A DNA stretch of 64,000 nucleotides from Piezodorus guildinii (taxonomy: Eukaryota; Arthropoda; Insecta; Hemiptera; Pentatomidae): the NCBI GenBank assembly GCA_023052935.1, contig CM041298.1, forward strand, positions 51,163,313-51,227,312, in the 5' to 3' direction. The notes under the pieces were generated by a model. That model worked only from the letters and a program-made list of their open reading frames with translations, was not told the DNA's origin and did no database searches. Position numbers and translations under genes: made by a program. Below, piece after piece: positions 10,933 to 22,504 of this stretch (position 1 is the stretch's first letter; every line of letters starts with the position of its first letter).

Positions 10933-11070
10933 CTAACCCTACAGTATAGTAAAGTAGAGTAGATTAGAGTACATCGCTATATTACAGTAGAGTAGAGTAT
11001 AGTAAAGTACTGTAATAGAGTCAAGTAGAGTAGAATATAGTACATTGCTACGATATAGTCGAGTAAAGTA
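10933..11070. repeat. 38-bp satellite, degenerate right part
   Basis: Irregular units sharing AGTAGAGTAG, GAGTACAT and TTGCTA blocks with the main array. They flank the LINE on its other side and show that the array once continued across 10196-10925. Confidence 0.8.
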
Positions 11071-11544
11071 CTAAGGCAAAGTGTTCAAGGACCTGAGACC
11101 TCAACTCGGATGTCCGTGACCCGAGTAGTCTAAGCAATCCACAGCCAACCTTTTATTTGGAACGCCCCTCTCCAGCCAATACTTTCATCTTTTAACCTTT
11201 TTCTACAATGCGAAAGAACTCTGTTATTGGCTAAGGCACTGTAAATATTTACCGCTCTACTTGTGGGAATTATAAGAATCCACAACACCTCTTACTTAAA
11301 AAACTTAATCGAAACTGTTAATGCACTTATTGCATTTCTTTTGTATATATTTGCAAAACAATAAATAGTTAAGACTTTTTCATTGTTAATCTTTCGCTGA
11401 CTGCTACCAGGACTAATAATCTTCTAAAATAAATTAATTCATATGAATAAAGAAGACAGGGCAACCACTGACCTGGCCTGTAGTTTACATAGATAATCGC
11501 CAGATACCGCAATCACAGCAACGTACTTTATTTTAAGTTATTTT
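11071..11544. other. Unassigned DNA
   Basis: No gene or recognised repeat. Confidence 0.45.
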
Positions 11545-11559
11545 GACAAAAGGTTGATA

Positions 11560-11950
11560 TAGGGCCCACACATCAAGACAAAACGCAAAACTCTAAATTT
11601 TCGACTGAGACTATTGTATTCGATACTACATAGACATTCTAAATTATCCATCACTCAGAAACTTAACGTAAACATTTATTTATTAAAACCTATATGGACT
11701 TGCGCTTGCCAAATATACGGACCTGCTAAAAAGACATACGTACGAAAAATACAAACCTTTCAATCGCAATTGTTAAGACTGGCAACGAACTCACCACCGT
11801 ATGTTATAAACGATACCCTTCATACCGACTTGTGTATTCGCCCTTAAACAAACCACATTCGAACGACTTACAAACGATTTCACTACAAACTACATGGACA
11901 TGTAAACAAACTTGTGCAAAGGAGTTGGATGAAAAACCTCCTAGTCTAAA
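11560..11950 (+). pseudogene. Jockey-type reverse transcriptase C-terminal fragment
   Basis: The frame at 11614-11847 contains LLKPIWTCACQIYGPAKKT, then IQTFQSQLLRLATN and YVINDTLHTDL. These align in order with the Jockey series (LKPIWTYGLELWG, IQSFQSKVLRTIVNAP, YVSNNTLHHDL) preserved in the copy at 54430. The following frame (FERLTND, 11849 onwards) has stops. The copy is decayed and lacks the active site. Confidence 0.85.
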
Positions 11951-13015
11951 AAAAAATAGTTTGTTTTTGAATATCAGGAGGATGCACCACTGGGTACTGC
12001 TCCCTCATGCCATGTTGGGTACTGCCAGCCCCATGATATGTTTATCAAATATAATTCATTTGCTGTTTGTAACTTATACAGGTGCAAATAAAATTATTAA
12101 GTTAAAACAAAAAATAGTATTCAAAATGTTGAATTACAAAAAGATCGACTGTGCTCGAGGTGCTTTTAATACTACAGGCCGTCCGGCTACGATCCTAATA
12201 CTATAAGTCGATTGGATGGTTTCAAAATGGTGGCCGATCAATTATTTTTTTATGTGGACAAATTTCGGTGAATCTTTAGAAAAGATCCACTGCACCTAAC
12301 AATGCAATGCGTCTTGCTCTTTTCCGATGAATCACTCAATTAGTTCGTTTAACTAGTCTCTTTAATGGGTTTATAGGCGATCAAATTATACTCAGAGTTC
12401 TGTCTGATGAGTGTGTAACGGTCATGATGTATAATAGGAGTAGAAAAACCTCTGTATGATCTATCAAACTGAAATATTTGTTAAAAAATTTAACATGTTG
12501 ATTGATTGGATCATACCTCAACTGGCGGAAATGTTTTAAGACTACCAAGTCATTAATCATTAGCCGTGGAAAGGATCTTTGAATCTAACCTATTATACAA
12601 TATTATAAATTGCTTTCTCGTATATGGACAAGACGAGAGCGGGATGATAAATAGGAAGAGCGGTAAGAGAATAGAGCAGCCCTGCCGATTTCCATTGGGA
12701 GACAGCGAACAAAGGGCTTTCTACCGGCCGTGAGGAAGGATGGACCCACGATCATCGTGAGAACATACTGCCAGAGAAAGTGCACTCTTAACTTTGTGTG
12801 CACTTCGGGTAACTGTAGCTACCGGGTTCTCAGAGCTCTCTGGTGCCCGGTAAAGTAACGAACTTTGATGGCTTGTCGCTACAACGAAACCACTGCTGAC
12901 CATAGGGAATGCGGCAAACCACCTTTTAATAGAAAACTTTATTTTCAGTCTAGAATGTAAGGAATCTCTATTAAGGAGATATGGCAATAATTTTATCCTG
13001 AAGTTATATAAAAAA
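11951..13015. other. Unassigned DNA with a less AT-rich block
   Basis: A relatively GC-rich block at about 12640-12960 holds overlapping frames on the minus strand (12603-12803, 12721-12987) with no recognisable motif. It could be an old transposon or exon remnant. Nothing else recognised. Confidence 0.4.
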
Positions 13016-13021
13016 TAAATA

Positions 13022-13160
13022 AATAAACCTTAACCTCAACAACCCATGAAGGGTCTTGGGCTCAGCCGTGCAAAGATGTGATTAGACTGAGATGACAGTC
13101 AGTTTTCAGGTCTTTTTCCCATTCGTGCACCCACTTTTAGAGACTGCTAGACAACATCAA
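13022..13160 (-). mobile_element. tRNA-derived SINE, family S3, fragment
   Basis: Carries the S3 3'-end block (CAACAACCCATGAAGGGTC) and degraded body pieces. The tRNA-related head is missing. A T-run follows at about 13168-13186. Confidence 0.55.
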
Positions 13161-13245
13161 TGCATATTTTTTTTTTTTTTTTTTTTAACTAATTACTTGG
13201 AGAGAACAATTGCTTCTTATCCCTTTTGGGTCCAGGTGAGCAACT

Positions 13246-14106
13246 TTAAAAATCTGGTGCGGGCAAACACACGACTTTCACTTACCCCCAATTTTAAAAT
13301 CAATCAAAGAATTTTCAAATACAGTGAGAGATAGAAATACGTGAAACTGTTAAGGAATTAATTAAATTGAATTTCTATAGAAACATGTGTTTCATTAAAA
13401 AATCTATTATATTATTATCTAAAATAATCAGTTAGTTTTATGTTCATTTCATCACTCTCTGTTAATGTTTAAAAGCTTGTGTATGAGATAATATTTTTTC
13501 TAAAATCTTTAGCTTTACAACGGCATATTACTGCTCTTATGTTCAAAAACGAAAAATTGCATTAAAAAAATATGTTTTCTGTTTTCTCCTTTATTTGGGT
13601 ATCGAATTTATTCAATTTATATATTTACCTGTTTTTCATCAGCGTTAACAAGATAATATAGTTATTTTTATTGAATCTACAAAATTAAAGATACTTTAGG
13701 GAGGAAAATTAAAATTAAAATATTGGCATTTACGCCCTGTCAGACCATTTTAATCAGAATAAAACCTACATGATATTAAAGCCCATTAAATTTTACATCG
13801 ATATAGCGAGTTTAATCAAAATCGTCGGAACCGTTTTCGAGTGGCTTTTCTGGTAAGCTCATTTTGATGAAAAAAGTTTTGTCACGTCTCGGGCGTATAG
13901 TTGTCTTAAAAATGAAATTTCAGTTTCATAGGACTTACTGTTTCCGCCCGGGAGTTACCACACACACACACACATCTTTTTGCGGGACTTGGTTATATGG
14001 ACTCAGGGGGACCCAGAAATGTGTATTTCCGTTGAAAACTGGAATTCGAAAATTTTCACCATCGCAATACTTCCCCTTACTATATATAGTAAGTGAAAGT
14101 AAAAAT
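13246..14106 (+). repeat. R870 interspersed repeat, copy 3
   Basis: Near full-length. The left end has TGGTGCGGGCAA then GACTTTCACTTAC. The body includes TACATGATATTAAAGCCC and ACATCGATATAGCGAG, and the right end is the CTTACTATATATAGTAAG palindrome followed by TGAAAGT. A run of A lies next to each end. The frame at 13864-14109 is the plus-strand version of a frame that recurs in other copies without any protein resemblance. Confidence 0.85.
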
Positions 14107-15390
14107 TAAAGTAAAATAAGAATAAGAGAAAAAAAAGAGAATGAACAAAAAAAAATTTACATATCATATTTTTAAAAAAATAATAAAGAGAGAAGAATGA
14201 ATAAAGATTGTAATCATATTTCATTTTAATCTTCATATTCATTTCATGGTCGACTATATACTATTCAAAATTTAACTTTAATGGATTATTGAGATCATAA
14301 ATAAATTATAAAGCTAGTGAGAGTGAAAATTAAGACGGAAAACTAACTATTGCTAAGATATTATCGCGAAATCTAAAGCCTATAATATATGAGTAAATAA
14401 ATAATTAGTCAAAATCTGGCGAGTTCAAAGAACATAAAAAGAAAAAGATTAGGTCACATGACAATGCAGACTGCAGATGTGTAGTCTAAAAACTGCTAAC
14501 GAAATAGAGTAAAACATCTTCCCAAGGGAATCCATTATTATCGTATTATTGTTGTTTTTAAGGAGTATAGATAATTTTCTCTTTTCTATAGTTGTTACGT
14601 GCAAAGAGCAAACCGAAATATGATGCCAGCAGGAAGGAATGCCAAAGAGGTCAACGAATCCTTTGAATGCTTTTATTGGCGAACATAGAAGACAAGCCTT
14701 TTGTCCTCCGTAATATAATAGAAAGGCGAAGAAATAGCTACGGGGAAGGAGAAAAGGAATGGTGCGAGAGTATTGTACTGGCATGATACCAGTGAGAGCC
14801 TGCGCACCTGGATAGAGGTTCGGAAGGGCTGACACATGGGTGTCACCCGGTCAGCCATCGGCTATTGGTCCTATTGCCCCCCAGGACTGACCAATCAGGG
14901 AGCACCTTGCACTGCGCTCGTCCCAACTGGACCGTGAAACCGCTGGCACACTTTGCACGCCGCTCATCGGTCTCTATCACAAAAAGGAACCAGCTCTTCC
15001 TCACTCTCCTTTCACTGCTATCGGCGATATAGGCTATACGAGACCAAAACATAGCGTCTGCCATTTTTGTGAATTGGCCTTCCTGGCTAATCGGTTACTT
15101 ACAACAGATCATGTTTTGAAGAGTCGAGCTATTAATTTAAAAAATGGGTAGACGTCTATAAAATAAACCATGTTCGTTATTAAACATTTTCATGTATATA
15201 ATTTTAAGAATTAAATCGAATTTTCCTATTAAAACTGAACCAACGGATTTCTATTCTTGTAAAGTATTAACTTCACATATTTTGAACATTACTTCTATTA
15301 ATGTGCCTTTTTTATTTATATTTGAAATTTACAACTGTATCACTAAATAAATCAATTAAAGTAGCTGATAATATATACAGATAATATACA
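14107..15390. other. Unassigned DNA with a GC-richer block
   Basis: The block at 14590-15070 is noticeably less AT-rich than its surroundings. It holds an inverted CCAAT pair (ATTGGTC near 14865 and GACCAAT near 14887). Minus-strand frames at 14449-14835, 14673-14858 and 14843-15064 show no known domain. It may be a promoter or exon fragment of an unrecognised gene or an old transposon; I cannot decide. Confidence 0.35.
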
Positions 15391-15394
15391 TGAA

Positions 15395-15770
15395 AAGAAT
15401 ATGCCAATTGGCAGCACTCCACTAGATAATCTAAACTAGAAGGTCTCGAGGCCATCTTCTTTTCAGACACCTCAGAGGATTGTCAGGAATGGAAGAGGAA
15501 GCAAGGAATAAAACTAGTGGGTCAAAGTAAGAGTGGAGTTTGTCATGGAAGAATTGATACCTAGTGCGGGCTAAATCAACAACATATGGACATTAAATTC
15601 TTTATGGATGAGTTTGTTTGTGACAAAGTAAGGAGCATCGAGAATTTTTTGAAGGATTTCGGATTGTAAGGATTGAAGACGGAACAATTTGATGGTTTAG
15701 TAGAGCCCCAAAGTTCTACTCCGCACGTCTAGATAGGCCTTATGATGATGATATAGTAATGTGTTGAAGT
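15395..15770 (-). pseudogene. Jockey-type LINE 3' fragment
   Basis: Reverse-complement reading recovers degraded pieces of the same C-terminal series seen at 16615 and 54388: a reading like LQSLQSEILQKILDAPYFVTNKLIHK, followed by the 3' untranslated block GAGGTGTCTGAAAAGAAGATGG. Several stops and shifts. Confidence 0.75.
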
Positions 15771-16062
15771 AAGCGAAAGTGCCGGGCCGTTTCTTGTCAT
15801 TTCAGTTTGTGTGCGGATTCCAAGTCATATGCCCTTTAAAAAGCGATTTCGTCAATCATTACTGACACTTATAATTTCATAAAAGAAGTCACACGCTTAA
15901 TACATTGTTTTTTTTATTATTTCAGAGTAGTTAAAAAAGAAATAAGCATTATAATATCATTGAAAGATTCAACTACAAATCCTTAAGCCTTAAAAAGAAC
16001 AATATATAGGAAAACGATCACGTTTCTCCATTTTAGTCATCAAAAAAACTAATAACCCAGGA

Positions 16063-16290
16063 GTCACTTGTGGTGTACTGGTCAGTATAAACATCCTTCA
16101 ATCTCCAATGTCGAGGCTTCAAAACTCGGCCGATGGTCATACGAATTTGAAAATCCTTGGTTATGCCGTCCTTCGGAATGTGCTCTTTAAAGATCCCTAT
16201 CCTAATTTCCGATCTGAAAATCTCTCCTAAATTCTGTCTTCCGATTAGCTACAGTAGCATAAATTACGTTAAATGAATAAACAAACCACT
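16063..16290 (+). mobile_element. tRNA-derived SINE, family S1, decayed copy
   Basis: Shows GGAGTCACTTGTGG at the head, a weakened B box, then TTATGCCGTCCTTCGGA, AGATCCCTATCCTAAT and a GATTAGCTACAGTAGCATAA 3' block, all S1 landmarks. Internal deletions are present. Confidence 0.75.
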
Positions 16291-16614
16291 AAAAACATGG
16301 CATTTTACACCAAAAAAGTAACTTAATAGAGTTTGTATTCGGCACTCTCCAAAAACTACAGAAAATTCCTGTACGATCATCTTTCATTGGTACTGAATGA
16401 ACTGAAATCAACCACTTACAAATTATACGGTTCCACTTCCTCCCATCCTCTTCATATTATAATTATTTCCTTAAAACACATAATAAAATTGAATGAAAAT
16501 TATAAACCCAAAGGATAATCATTTTTTTTAATTTATAGTAATTTACAACTGTATTAAAGAACACAATGAGTAAATGTGCAGAACGAAAAAAAAAAAAATC
16601 ATGAAAATATCTTA

Positions 16615-17097
16615 AGAAAGAACTACCCAGTGGTAGCACTTCACTAACTATTTTAAGGCAATAAGTCCCAAAGCCACTTTATTTTCAGTCGCCTCGGAGG
16701 ATTATCAGGTATATCTAAGATAGATAAATTACGGATGTGTGGGTAGGAAGATAATGGGGTTTGTGTGGGCTGGGAGTTTTGAATAAAAAGAGGAGTATAT
16801 CACGGGCTATGTCTGTAACAAATGGGATGTTTAGGTCATTATGGAGGAGTTGATTTGTGACAAAATCAGAGGCATTTAAGATTTTGCGAAGGATTTTGTA
16901 TTGTAAGGATTGGGTGTGGGAGGAATTAGATGGTTTCGTAGAGCTTGATTCCATATGTCCAAATAGGTCTAATAATTGTGATGTAAATGAGAGTATTTTG
17001 TAATATACTGGAAGTTTTGAACGTTTGTCTAGTAAGTGTTGTAGTAAACGATTACTTCGAGCAGTTTCTTGTCGTTTCAGTCTTGTGTGAGGATTAA
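16615..17097 (-). pseudogene. Jockey-type LINE 3' fragment
   Basis: Read on the minus strand: PHTRLKRQE, then a shifted stretch, then the frame 16715-16954 with SLQYKILRKILNASDFVTN and QLLHNDLNIPFVTDIARD. Past the coding end is the same 3' untranslated block (PPRRLK-type end, then a GAAGTGCTACCACTGGGTAG motif) shared with copies at 15395 and 55995. It lacks the catalytic part and is not functional. Confidence 0.85.
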
Positions 17098-17464
17098 TAA
17101 TAATTTAAAAAATAGTTTTAAGTCCGAACATGAGTAGTTTTTAGTAGAGGTCATTTTATTTTTAATTTTAAAAAATGTATGTTTCAATGGATTCAACATC
17201 TATGTCGAAGACTAGAAGCTTTTTTCCTGATTTCTCCCACTGTATATTAAGTGAATAGACCTTTTTTATTGTGTTCCATGACTTTCCTCCCGTATGTTGC
17301 CAAACGACTTAGCATTGTATTCGTGTCATGTGAACTACTAATATTCGCAAGAGTCTGCGGCAGTAAATAGAACGATTCGTCAACATAGCAGAAACATGAA
17401 ATATAACATGTTCTAATCAGCCTTAGAAGGTTCAATACATCCCTTCATGCCGTTGCCTCATAAA

Positions 17465-17756
17465 AATCGTTAGAATTCAAAACCAATACTTGAAATGAGA
17501 GCAAGTATTCGTTTACGTTTGTTTTTTTTCTTCGCAGTAAAAACCTCTCGACACCTAGAACAACCTGGGTGACAACCGAACCCTGGAATGACCCAGTCTT
17601 TCGCTCTATTTTACTGGACAATGAAGCATAGAGAGAATCATCTCGAGAAAGGTACGAGAAAGTGTCAACATATTCACTCGTTCCGTCGGATTTCGTACGC
17701 ATCTGGGCTGGCATAGTTCCGCTTTTTCCGATGACATTTCCCTCAAAAGGGGTCAT
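17465..17756 (-). pseudogene. Possible LINE reverse transcriptase fragment
   Basis: The frame at 17445-17756 contains EYVDTFSYLSRDDSLYAS, then LSSKIERKTGSFQ. This resembles the segment with (Y/F)-x-Y-L-G-S-x-I-S-x-D-G-x-L, then I-x-x-R-I-x-K-A-x-x-x-F, that follows the palm domain in several insect LINEs, including the copy at 45587. The typical YLGS is altered and the rest is lost. Confidence 0.5.
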
Positions 17757-18140
17757 TTTCTCTTAAAAAGTAAAACGAAGTATAGTATTCATATCGATTG
17801 ATGAAAAAATACGGCTTTAATATTTCTGCCAGACTTGGAAAAACTATAGATCATGGATATATCTATCTATGATTTTCCCGTCAAAGAAAAAATCTAATAA
17901 AAAAATCATTTTTAATCATATATGTACATTTAGACATTAGTACGTAGGTAACTGTTCTCATTCAAATTCATATACCTCCCAAACGGTAGATCTTAGCGAC
18001 AAATGGTATATAACAACAGATGTTAATTAAAAAAAGCTGTTCGAACTGTGAGAATAATAAAGAGTGATAATGTTCCTATGTGTTTAATTATATAATAGCA
18101 TTTAGCAGATATAATATTGGAGACGATGGATCAATTTAAA
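17757..18140. other. Unassigned AT-rich DNA with a small shared repeat
   Basis: About 17975-18110 shares an ACGGTAG, then TTAGCGACAAATGG, then TATATAACA block with 19795-19840 and (inverted) 46555-46605, a low-copy unnamed repeat. No gene. Confidence 0.45.
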
Positions 18141-18145
18141 TAAAA

Positions 18146-18965
18146 AAGTTGGCACCCGGGATTGCTTTACAAGCTACCTATTTTCTTATTATCCAGTCCT
18201 ACCTCGCTGATAGATCTTTCAAAATAAATCATAATAGTTCCTATTCCTTCCTTTTTCCTCAATCTGCTGCTATTCTTCAAGGCAGCCTCCTAGGATCCGT
18301 TCTTTATACAGTCTATACAGCTGATATCCCAACCCATCTTAAAACTTTCCTTTCTACCTATGCTGAAATCATCACATCTACCGTGTGTGCTATCAGTTGA
18401 TAATGATCCAGTTACTACCTCCCACACTCTTCCGAGACCTTGAAGTATGGTGCCAATTAGAGGATTAAAATTAAATCTAACAAATCCCACCAGAAAACTT
18501 TTACCCTTCGTCGTTAACCATTGACTTCCTAACTGAAAGCACACAAACTGAAACAACAAGAAACTGCCCGACGTTTTCGACTACTTCAACACTTACTGGA
18601 CAAACGCTCCAACTTTCCTCTTAATTACAAAAGACATTTATATGACTATCATAAGACCGATATGGACGTACGGAGTAGAGCTATGAGGCTCAACTAAACC
18701 ATCAAATTACAATCTAAAATCCTTCGGAAAATCCTCAATGCTCCTTATTTTGTCACAAAGAAACTCATTCATAAAGACCTTAATATTCCATGACAAACTC
18801 CATTCCCTCCACAATCCATAAGTTTCAATCCTTGCTTCCTCTTCGATCCCTGATAATTCACCAAGGCGTCTGAAAAGAAGATGGCCACAAGACCTAGTTT
18901 AAAATATTTTTAGAGTGCTGCCACTGTGTTGTGTCTCTACATGTATTTCATGACAGTTTTCTATA
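18146..18965 (+). pseudogene. Jockey-type reverse transcriptase, inactive
   Basis: The frame at 18149-18400 carries LQGSLLGSVLYTVYTADIP, the reverse transcriptase block B of Jockey elements. The catalytic F/Y-A-D-D is replaced by Y-A-E-I at about 18358-18369, so the enzyme would be dead. Downstream sequence has the same gene order in broken frames (RPIWTYGVELWG-like near 18660, IQSKILRKILNAPYFVTKKL-like near 18710) and the family 3' untranslated block near 18870-18940. Confidence 0.88.
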
Positions 18966-19219
18966 TTCCCATCACATTTACTTGATGCATTTTTTTTTTT
19001 TTTTAATACCGTTGTAAATATCTATAAATATTTTTAAAAAAATCAGCTCTCACAAGACTGGAGAAGTTATTACAAGAATCTCAAGAATCATCACTATCGA
19101 TTGAGGAAATAACTTACTATTATGATAGGTTAAGGGAAATAAATGACGATTTCAAGAGGTTAAATTAATAGGTAAAAATATGCAATACTGGATTATGAAA
19201 TAGAAACCAATCATTAACC

Positions 19220-19229
19220 AGAGATGAGG
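19220..19229. repeat. Left target duplication of SINE S1
   Basis: AGAGATGAGG, repeated exactly at 19517-19526. Confidence 0.85.
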
Positions 19230-19516
19230 GGGATCACTTGTAGCTGGGTGGCTAGCGTAACAGCCTCCCATGCTAAAGGTCACGGGTTCAAACCCGCAGG
19301 TGGTCCTAGGATTTTTTAATGGGAGTAAATAATCCTTAGTTACGCCGTCCTTCGGAGGGGACGTTAAAAGTTGGTCCCGAGCCTGTGCGATGTCAGGTAC
19401 TCGTTGAAGATCCCTATCCTAATAAAACCTGGATAGGCAAAATTTAGGACTCCCACTGTAGCATCGTCCGATTAGCCATAGTAGCATAATGTGACGTAAA
19501 ATGAATAAACAAACTA
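19230..19516 (+). mobile_element. tRNA-derived SINE, family S1, full-length
   Basis: The reference copy for the most abundant SINE in the window. The head has an A-box-like TAGCTGGGTGG (19241-19251) and a B box GGTTCAAACCC (19285-19295). The body has ACGCCGTCCTTCGGAGGGG, a short stem CCTATCC/GGATAGG and a GTAGCATAATGTGACG end with an AATAAA-type tail. Flanked by a perfect 10-bp target duplication. About ten other copies or fragments lie at 16.1, 20.9, 26.3, 32.7, 33.5, 48.9, 51.2, 56.5 and 58.6 kb. Confidence 0.92.
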
Positions 19517-19526
19517 GAGATGAGGT

Positions 19527-20340
19527 TCTATACTAATTGAATAATGGAGTTTATCATAGACAATAATACACTCATGGGCATCAAAGGATTGGTCGTCATC
19601 TTGGTTCGTGAATGCTGATCAAACAAAAGAAAAACAACAAAGATCGGAAGACAAATGTTAATGTTGGTGTTATTATTTTTTCTTTTTTTTTTTTTTATGT
19701 TTATTTTTTTTTAACTATTATATATTAAGTACAACAGATGTTATTGTGAGAATAAAAAAAGAGTGATAATGTTCTTAAGTGACTTTTTTTATTCGAACCA
19801 ACGGTAGGTGCTAGCGGCAAATGTTATATGACAAAACATATTTTCCATTAAATTTCTGACGAGGAAACAATTACCAAATGTTCGATACTAGTATTGCTAG
19901 AGCGTGTCAAACTGAGAGAAAATATCCATTTTAATATCAAATAGTTCTTCGTTACTATAAAAGTTAGTGCTTGACCACCATTTATAGTTATTCACATTGA
20001 GGATCAGACAAGGTAGCTCTGAGGTACAATAAATTAAGTTTTGGTTTCCACGTTACTACGACAATAAGCCTTTCACTTTATTTTAGTTGTAATATTAACC
20101 ATTGTTTGAGAAAAGTTTCTTTTTCTTCTAGAATTGCGCAACTCGTTCTTACCATTGTTGGTTCCTGAGACAATAACCGTGAGATCTAGCAGTGCCTGGA
20201 GGATAGCTACACCTTGTTATCCGATAAGGCTTGTATACGACTACTTAAATCGTTTGATGTCGTGGGTGATTAGTTAAGTCTCTATCGTTTTAAAGTAACC
20301 ATTCAGAATCTCGTATCAATCTTAAATTATATAATTAATT
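19527..20340. other. Unassigned DNA, poly(T)-rich tract
   Basis: Long T tracts at about 19675-19710. About 19725-19840 shares blocks with 17975-18110 and 46540-46640. No gene recognised. Confidence 0.45.
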
Positions 20341-20344
20341 TACT

Positions 20345-20475
20345 GGAAGAAATAAATCCGGGTGGCAGTCAGTAATTAAAACAACTAAATAGTTTCAACT
20401 ATTTATTGCTTGCCAACGTTTCGACCCCCATTGTGGGCCATCATCAGGGCGCATAGTGAGCGAAGGGAAACTGAG
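20345..20475 (-). mobile_element. Penelope-like element terminal (pLTR) fragment
   Basis: On the minus strand this matches the hammerhead-bearing terminal region of the Penelope-like element at 43292-44459 (GCCAACGTTTCG and CCATCATCAGGGC on the plus strand), including a CAGTCAGTAATTAAAA-like edge. No coding sequence remains. Confidence 0.65.
20412..20450 (-). ncRNA. Hammerhead-type ribozyme motif (Penelope-like element)
   Basis: A 39-nt motif on the minus strand. In order: GCC, the core CTGATGA, one T, a 5-bp stem GGCCC/GGGTC (one G-T pair) around the loop ACAATGG, GAA, ACGTT, then GGC. The outer GCC/GGC would form stem I, the inner stem is stem II, and the self-complementary ACGT would serve as a very short stem III, possibly by dimerisation. 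Hammerhead motifs are known in Penelope-like elements. The extra T after the core is shared by all three copies here. Confidence 0.7.
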
Positions 20476-20847
20476 TTTCTATAATTAATTTAATTTAAAG
20501 GATATCATTACTTTATCCCTAAAATACTTAAATAGCATTAAAATCATTAACCAGCCGAGTTTTCGCCAATTGTGAAGTGTGCTTTGATGGTCATTTAATC
20601 GTATTTAAGAAAAAAAAAATACAGGTTTATTGTGGATATTATTCTCGGAAAAAATCCTTTTTTTATTGTCTTTATTTTTAATGAAATGTAACACTTTAGT
20701 TCTAAAATATCTTTCTTGTCAATTTGTTTACATATCTAAATTCTCTCCCAATCCGGAGCTTTCAAGTTTTTTTCTCAACCACAGTATATTGCCTATATTT
20801 TATTATTATTATTTTTATATGCAGTTTCTTTTGTCTAAAGTACTAAA

Positions 20848-20970
20848 GTGGGAATCCTAAATTTTGTCTATTCAGGTTTAATTATGGTAGGGATCTTCAA
20901 CGAGTACTTGACATCGCACAGGCTCAGAAACACCTTTTTACGATCCCTCCGAAAGAAAATATGCTTCCTG
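20848..20970 (-). mobile_element. SINE family S1, 3' fragment
   Basis: Minus-strand copy of the S1 3' half (CCTAAATTTTGTCTATTCAGG, then AACGAGTACTTGACATCGCA, on the plus strand). The head is absent. Confidence 0.75.
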
Positions 20971-22500
20971 TAAACAAAATCCTAGAGCTATTTGGTATTT
21001 ATTTCGGTAATTTTCAGTAATAGAAATATTCAGTAATATTGCCTGCGTCACTTATTTTGATATTTATCCTGTATACAAGTATTCTTTATTGACTTTTGAT
21101 TTTGTCAATTTCTTACGGTGTAATATGTTATGTATCTTTATATTGCTTATCATGTAATTCAATCTGGTATTTACTTGCCTTAATTTTATATCTTGAATAT
21201 ATGAATTTGTATTCCTTATTGCTTTTGGTTTAGTCAATTACAGTTTATTTCTGTGTACTGTTTAACTGTTTCTTATAATTGTTTTTTGTATTAATTAGGG
21301 ATTATGTAATTCAATTTTATATTTGCATGCCTTAATTTTATATCTTGTATATATGTATATGTATTCCATAAAGCTTTTAAGCTTAGTCAATTACTGCTTC
21401 ACACTGTGTTACTTTCTTTATAATTGTATTTTATATTCCTTATGTATTATATTGTTTTTGCTGTGTAGTGTGTTACTGTTTCTTTATAATTGTATTTTAT
21501 AGTTCTTATCTATAAATATAATTTTTTTTTCTGTATAGTGTGGTTACTGTTTCTTTATAAAAATGGTGTTATATTATTTAAGTATTGTATTGTATCATAC
21601 TGTATACTGTTACTGTCTGTTATTGTACTTTTATTGAATTGCCGCAGGTGAACTCCTTTCCCGTACACGGGCTCGCCTTAGTGGGATAGTGACTTCTACT
21701 TGCACTGTAATATATCTGTGTTTTATATATATATATATATATTTTTTTTTTTTTATTCATCGAAAAGGATATCACTCATTATTACCTCTCCACTGGTTTT
21801 ATTATTTCAAATTTATTCATTATACGTTATAGTACCACGTATCGGTATATTTGGTCAAAGTCATTACTCATTAATAATTTACAATTGATTCAAAATTGTC
21901 TTTTAAATATTGAAATATTTCTTTACGTTCCATTTTCTTACGTTCTTCGATTAACTGTTTTAACTCTGTTTAATCCATTATTATAATTCTTTCTTCCCAT
22001 TGTAATCCACAATAGATTCATAAGCTTCATATATTTGATTCAGCTACCAAGGTGATTTGAAGATTTTTATATTTATTTTAAAAATTTTATTTATTAGTTT
22101 GAGTTCTATATAATATTTGAACTATTTTTCTTTCAGATTAAAAAAAGTTTTATCAATGTTGTCCATTGAAGAATGATTATGAATGAAACCATAGCCTATC
22201 ACTTGTTTTACGACTACTCTATGCTCCCTCTCTCGGAACTGGATGAAAGTCGGAGCAAGAACTGAATGTAGGCGCTATTAAAGATTAACTGGAGCAGCGC
22301 TAGCACCTAGTTACATAGTGTAATATGGATCGAGGAGCACCTAATTCAAGGAAGGTAAACCTACATAATGTAATTACATTCTTTTATTATGCCAAAAACT
22401 GTAGAATGAATCATTACATGCATTAATTTAATTTTTGAAAAATAATTTAATATGATCAACACACATTCCTTGGTACATGTATATAAATTAAATATTTAAA
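20971..22500. other. AT-rich DNA with decayed tandem repeats
   Basis: About 21120-21600 consists of diverged tandem units of roughly 80-155 bp. Shared blocks are CCTTAATTTTATATCTTG, TTTAGTCAATTAC or similar, and GTTTCTTTATAATTG. A short GC-richer piece follows (GTGAACTCCTTTCCCGTACA, about 21647-21690) that looks like the edge of a mobile element I cannot name. T-rich tracts lie near 21740. No gene. Confidence 0.5.
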
Positions 22501-22504
22501 AAAA

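Noticed and set aside
13864..14109. Conserved small protein in R870
   Set aside because: A similar frame recurs in copies at 35545 and (inverted) 69-254, but it is frameshifted between copies and has no protein resemblance. Recurrence is due to DNA copying.
14449..14835. 128-codon frame
   Set aside because: No domain, poor start context and an asparagine run from a low-complexity tract. Not claimed as a gene.
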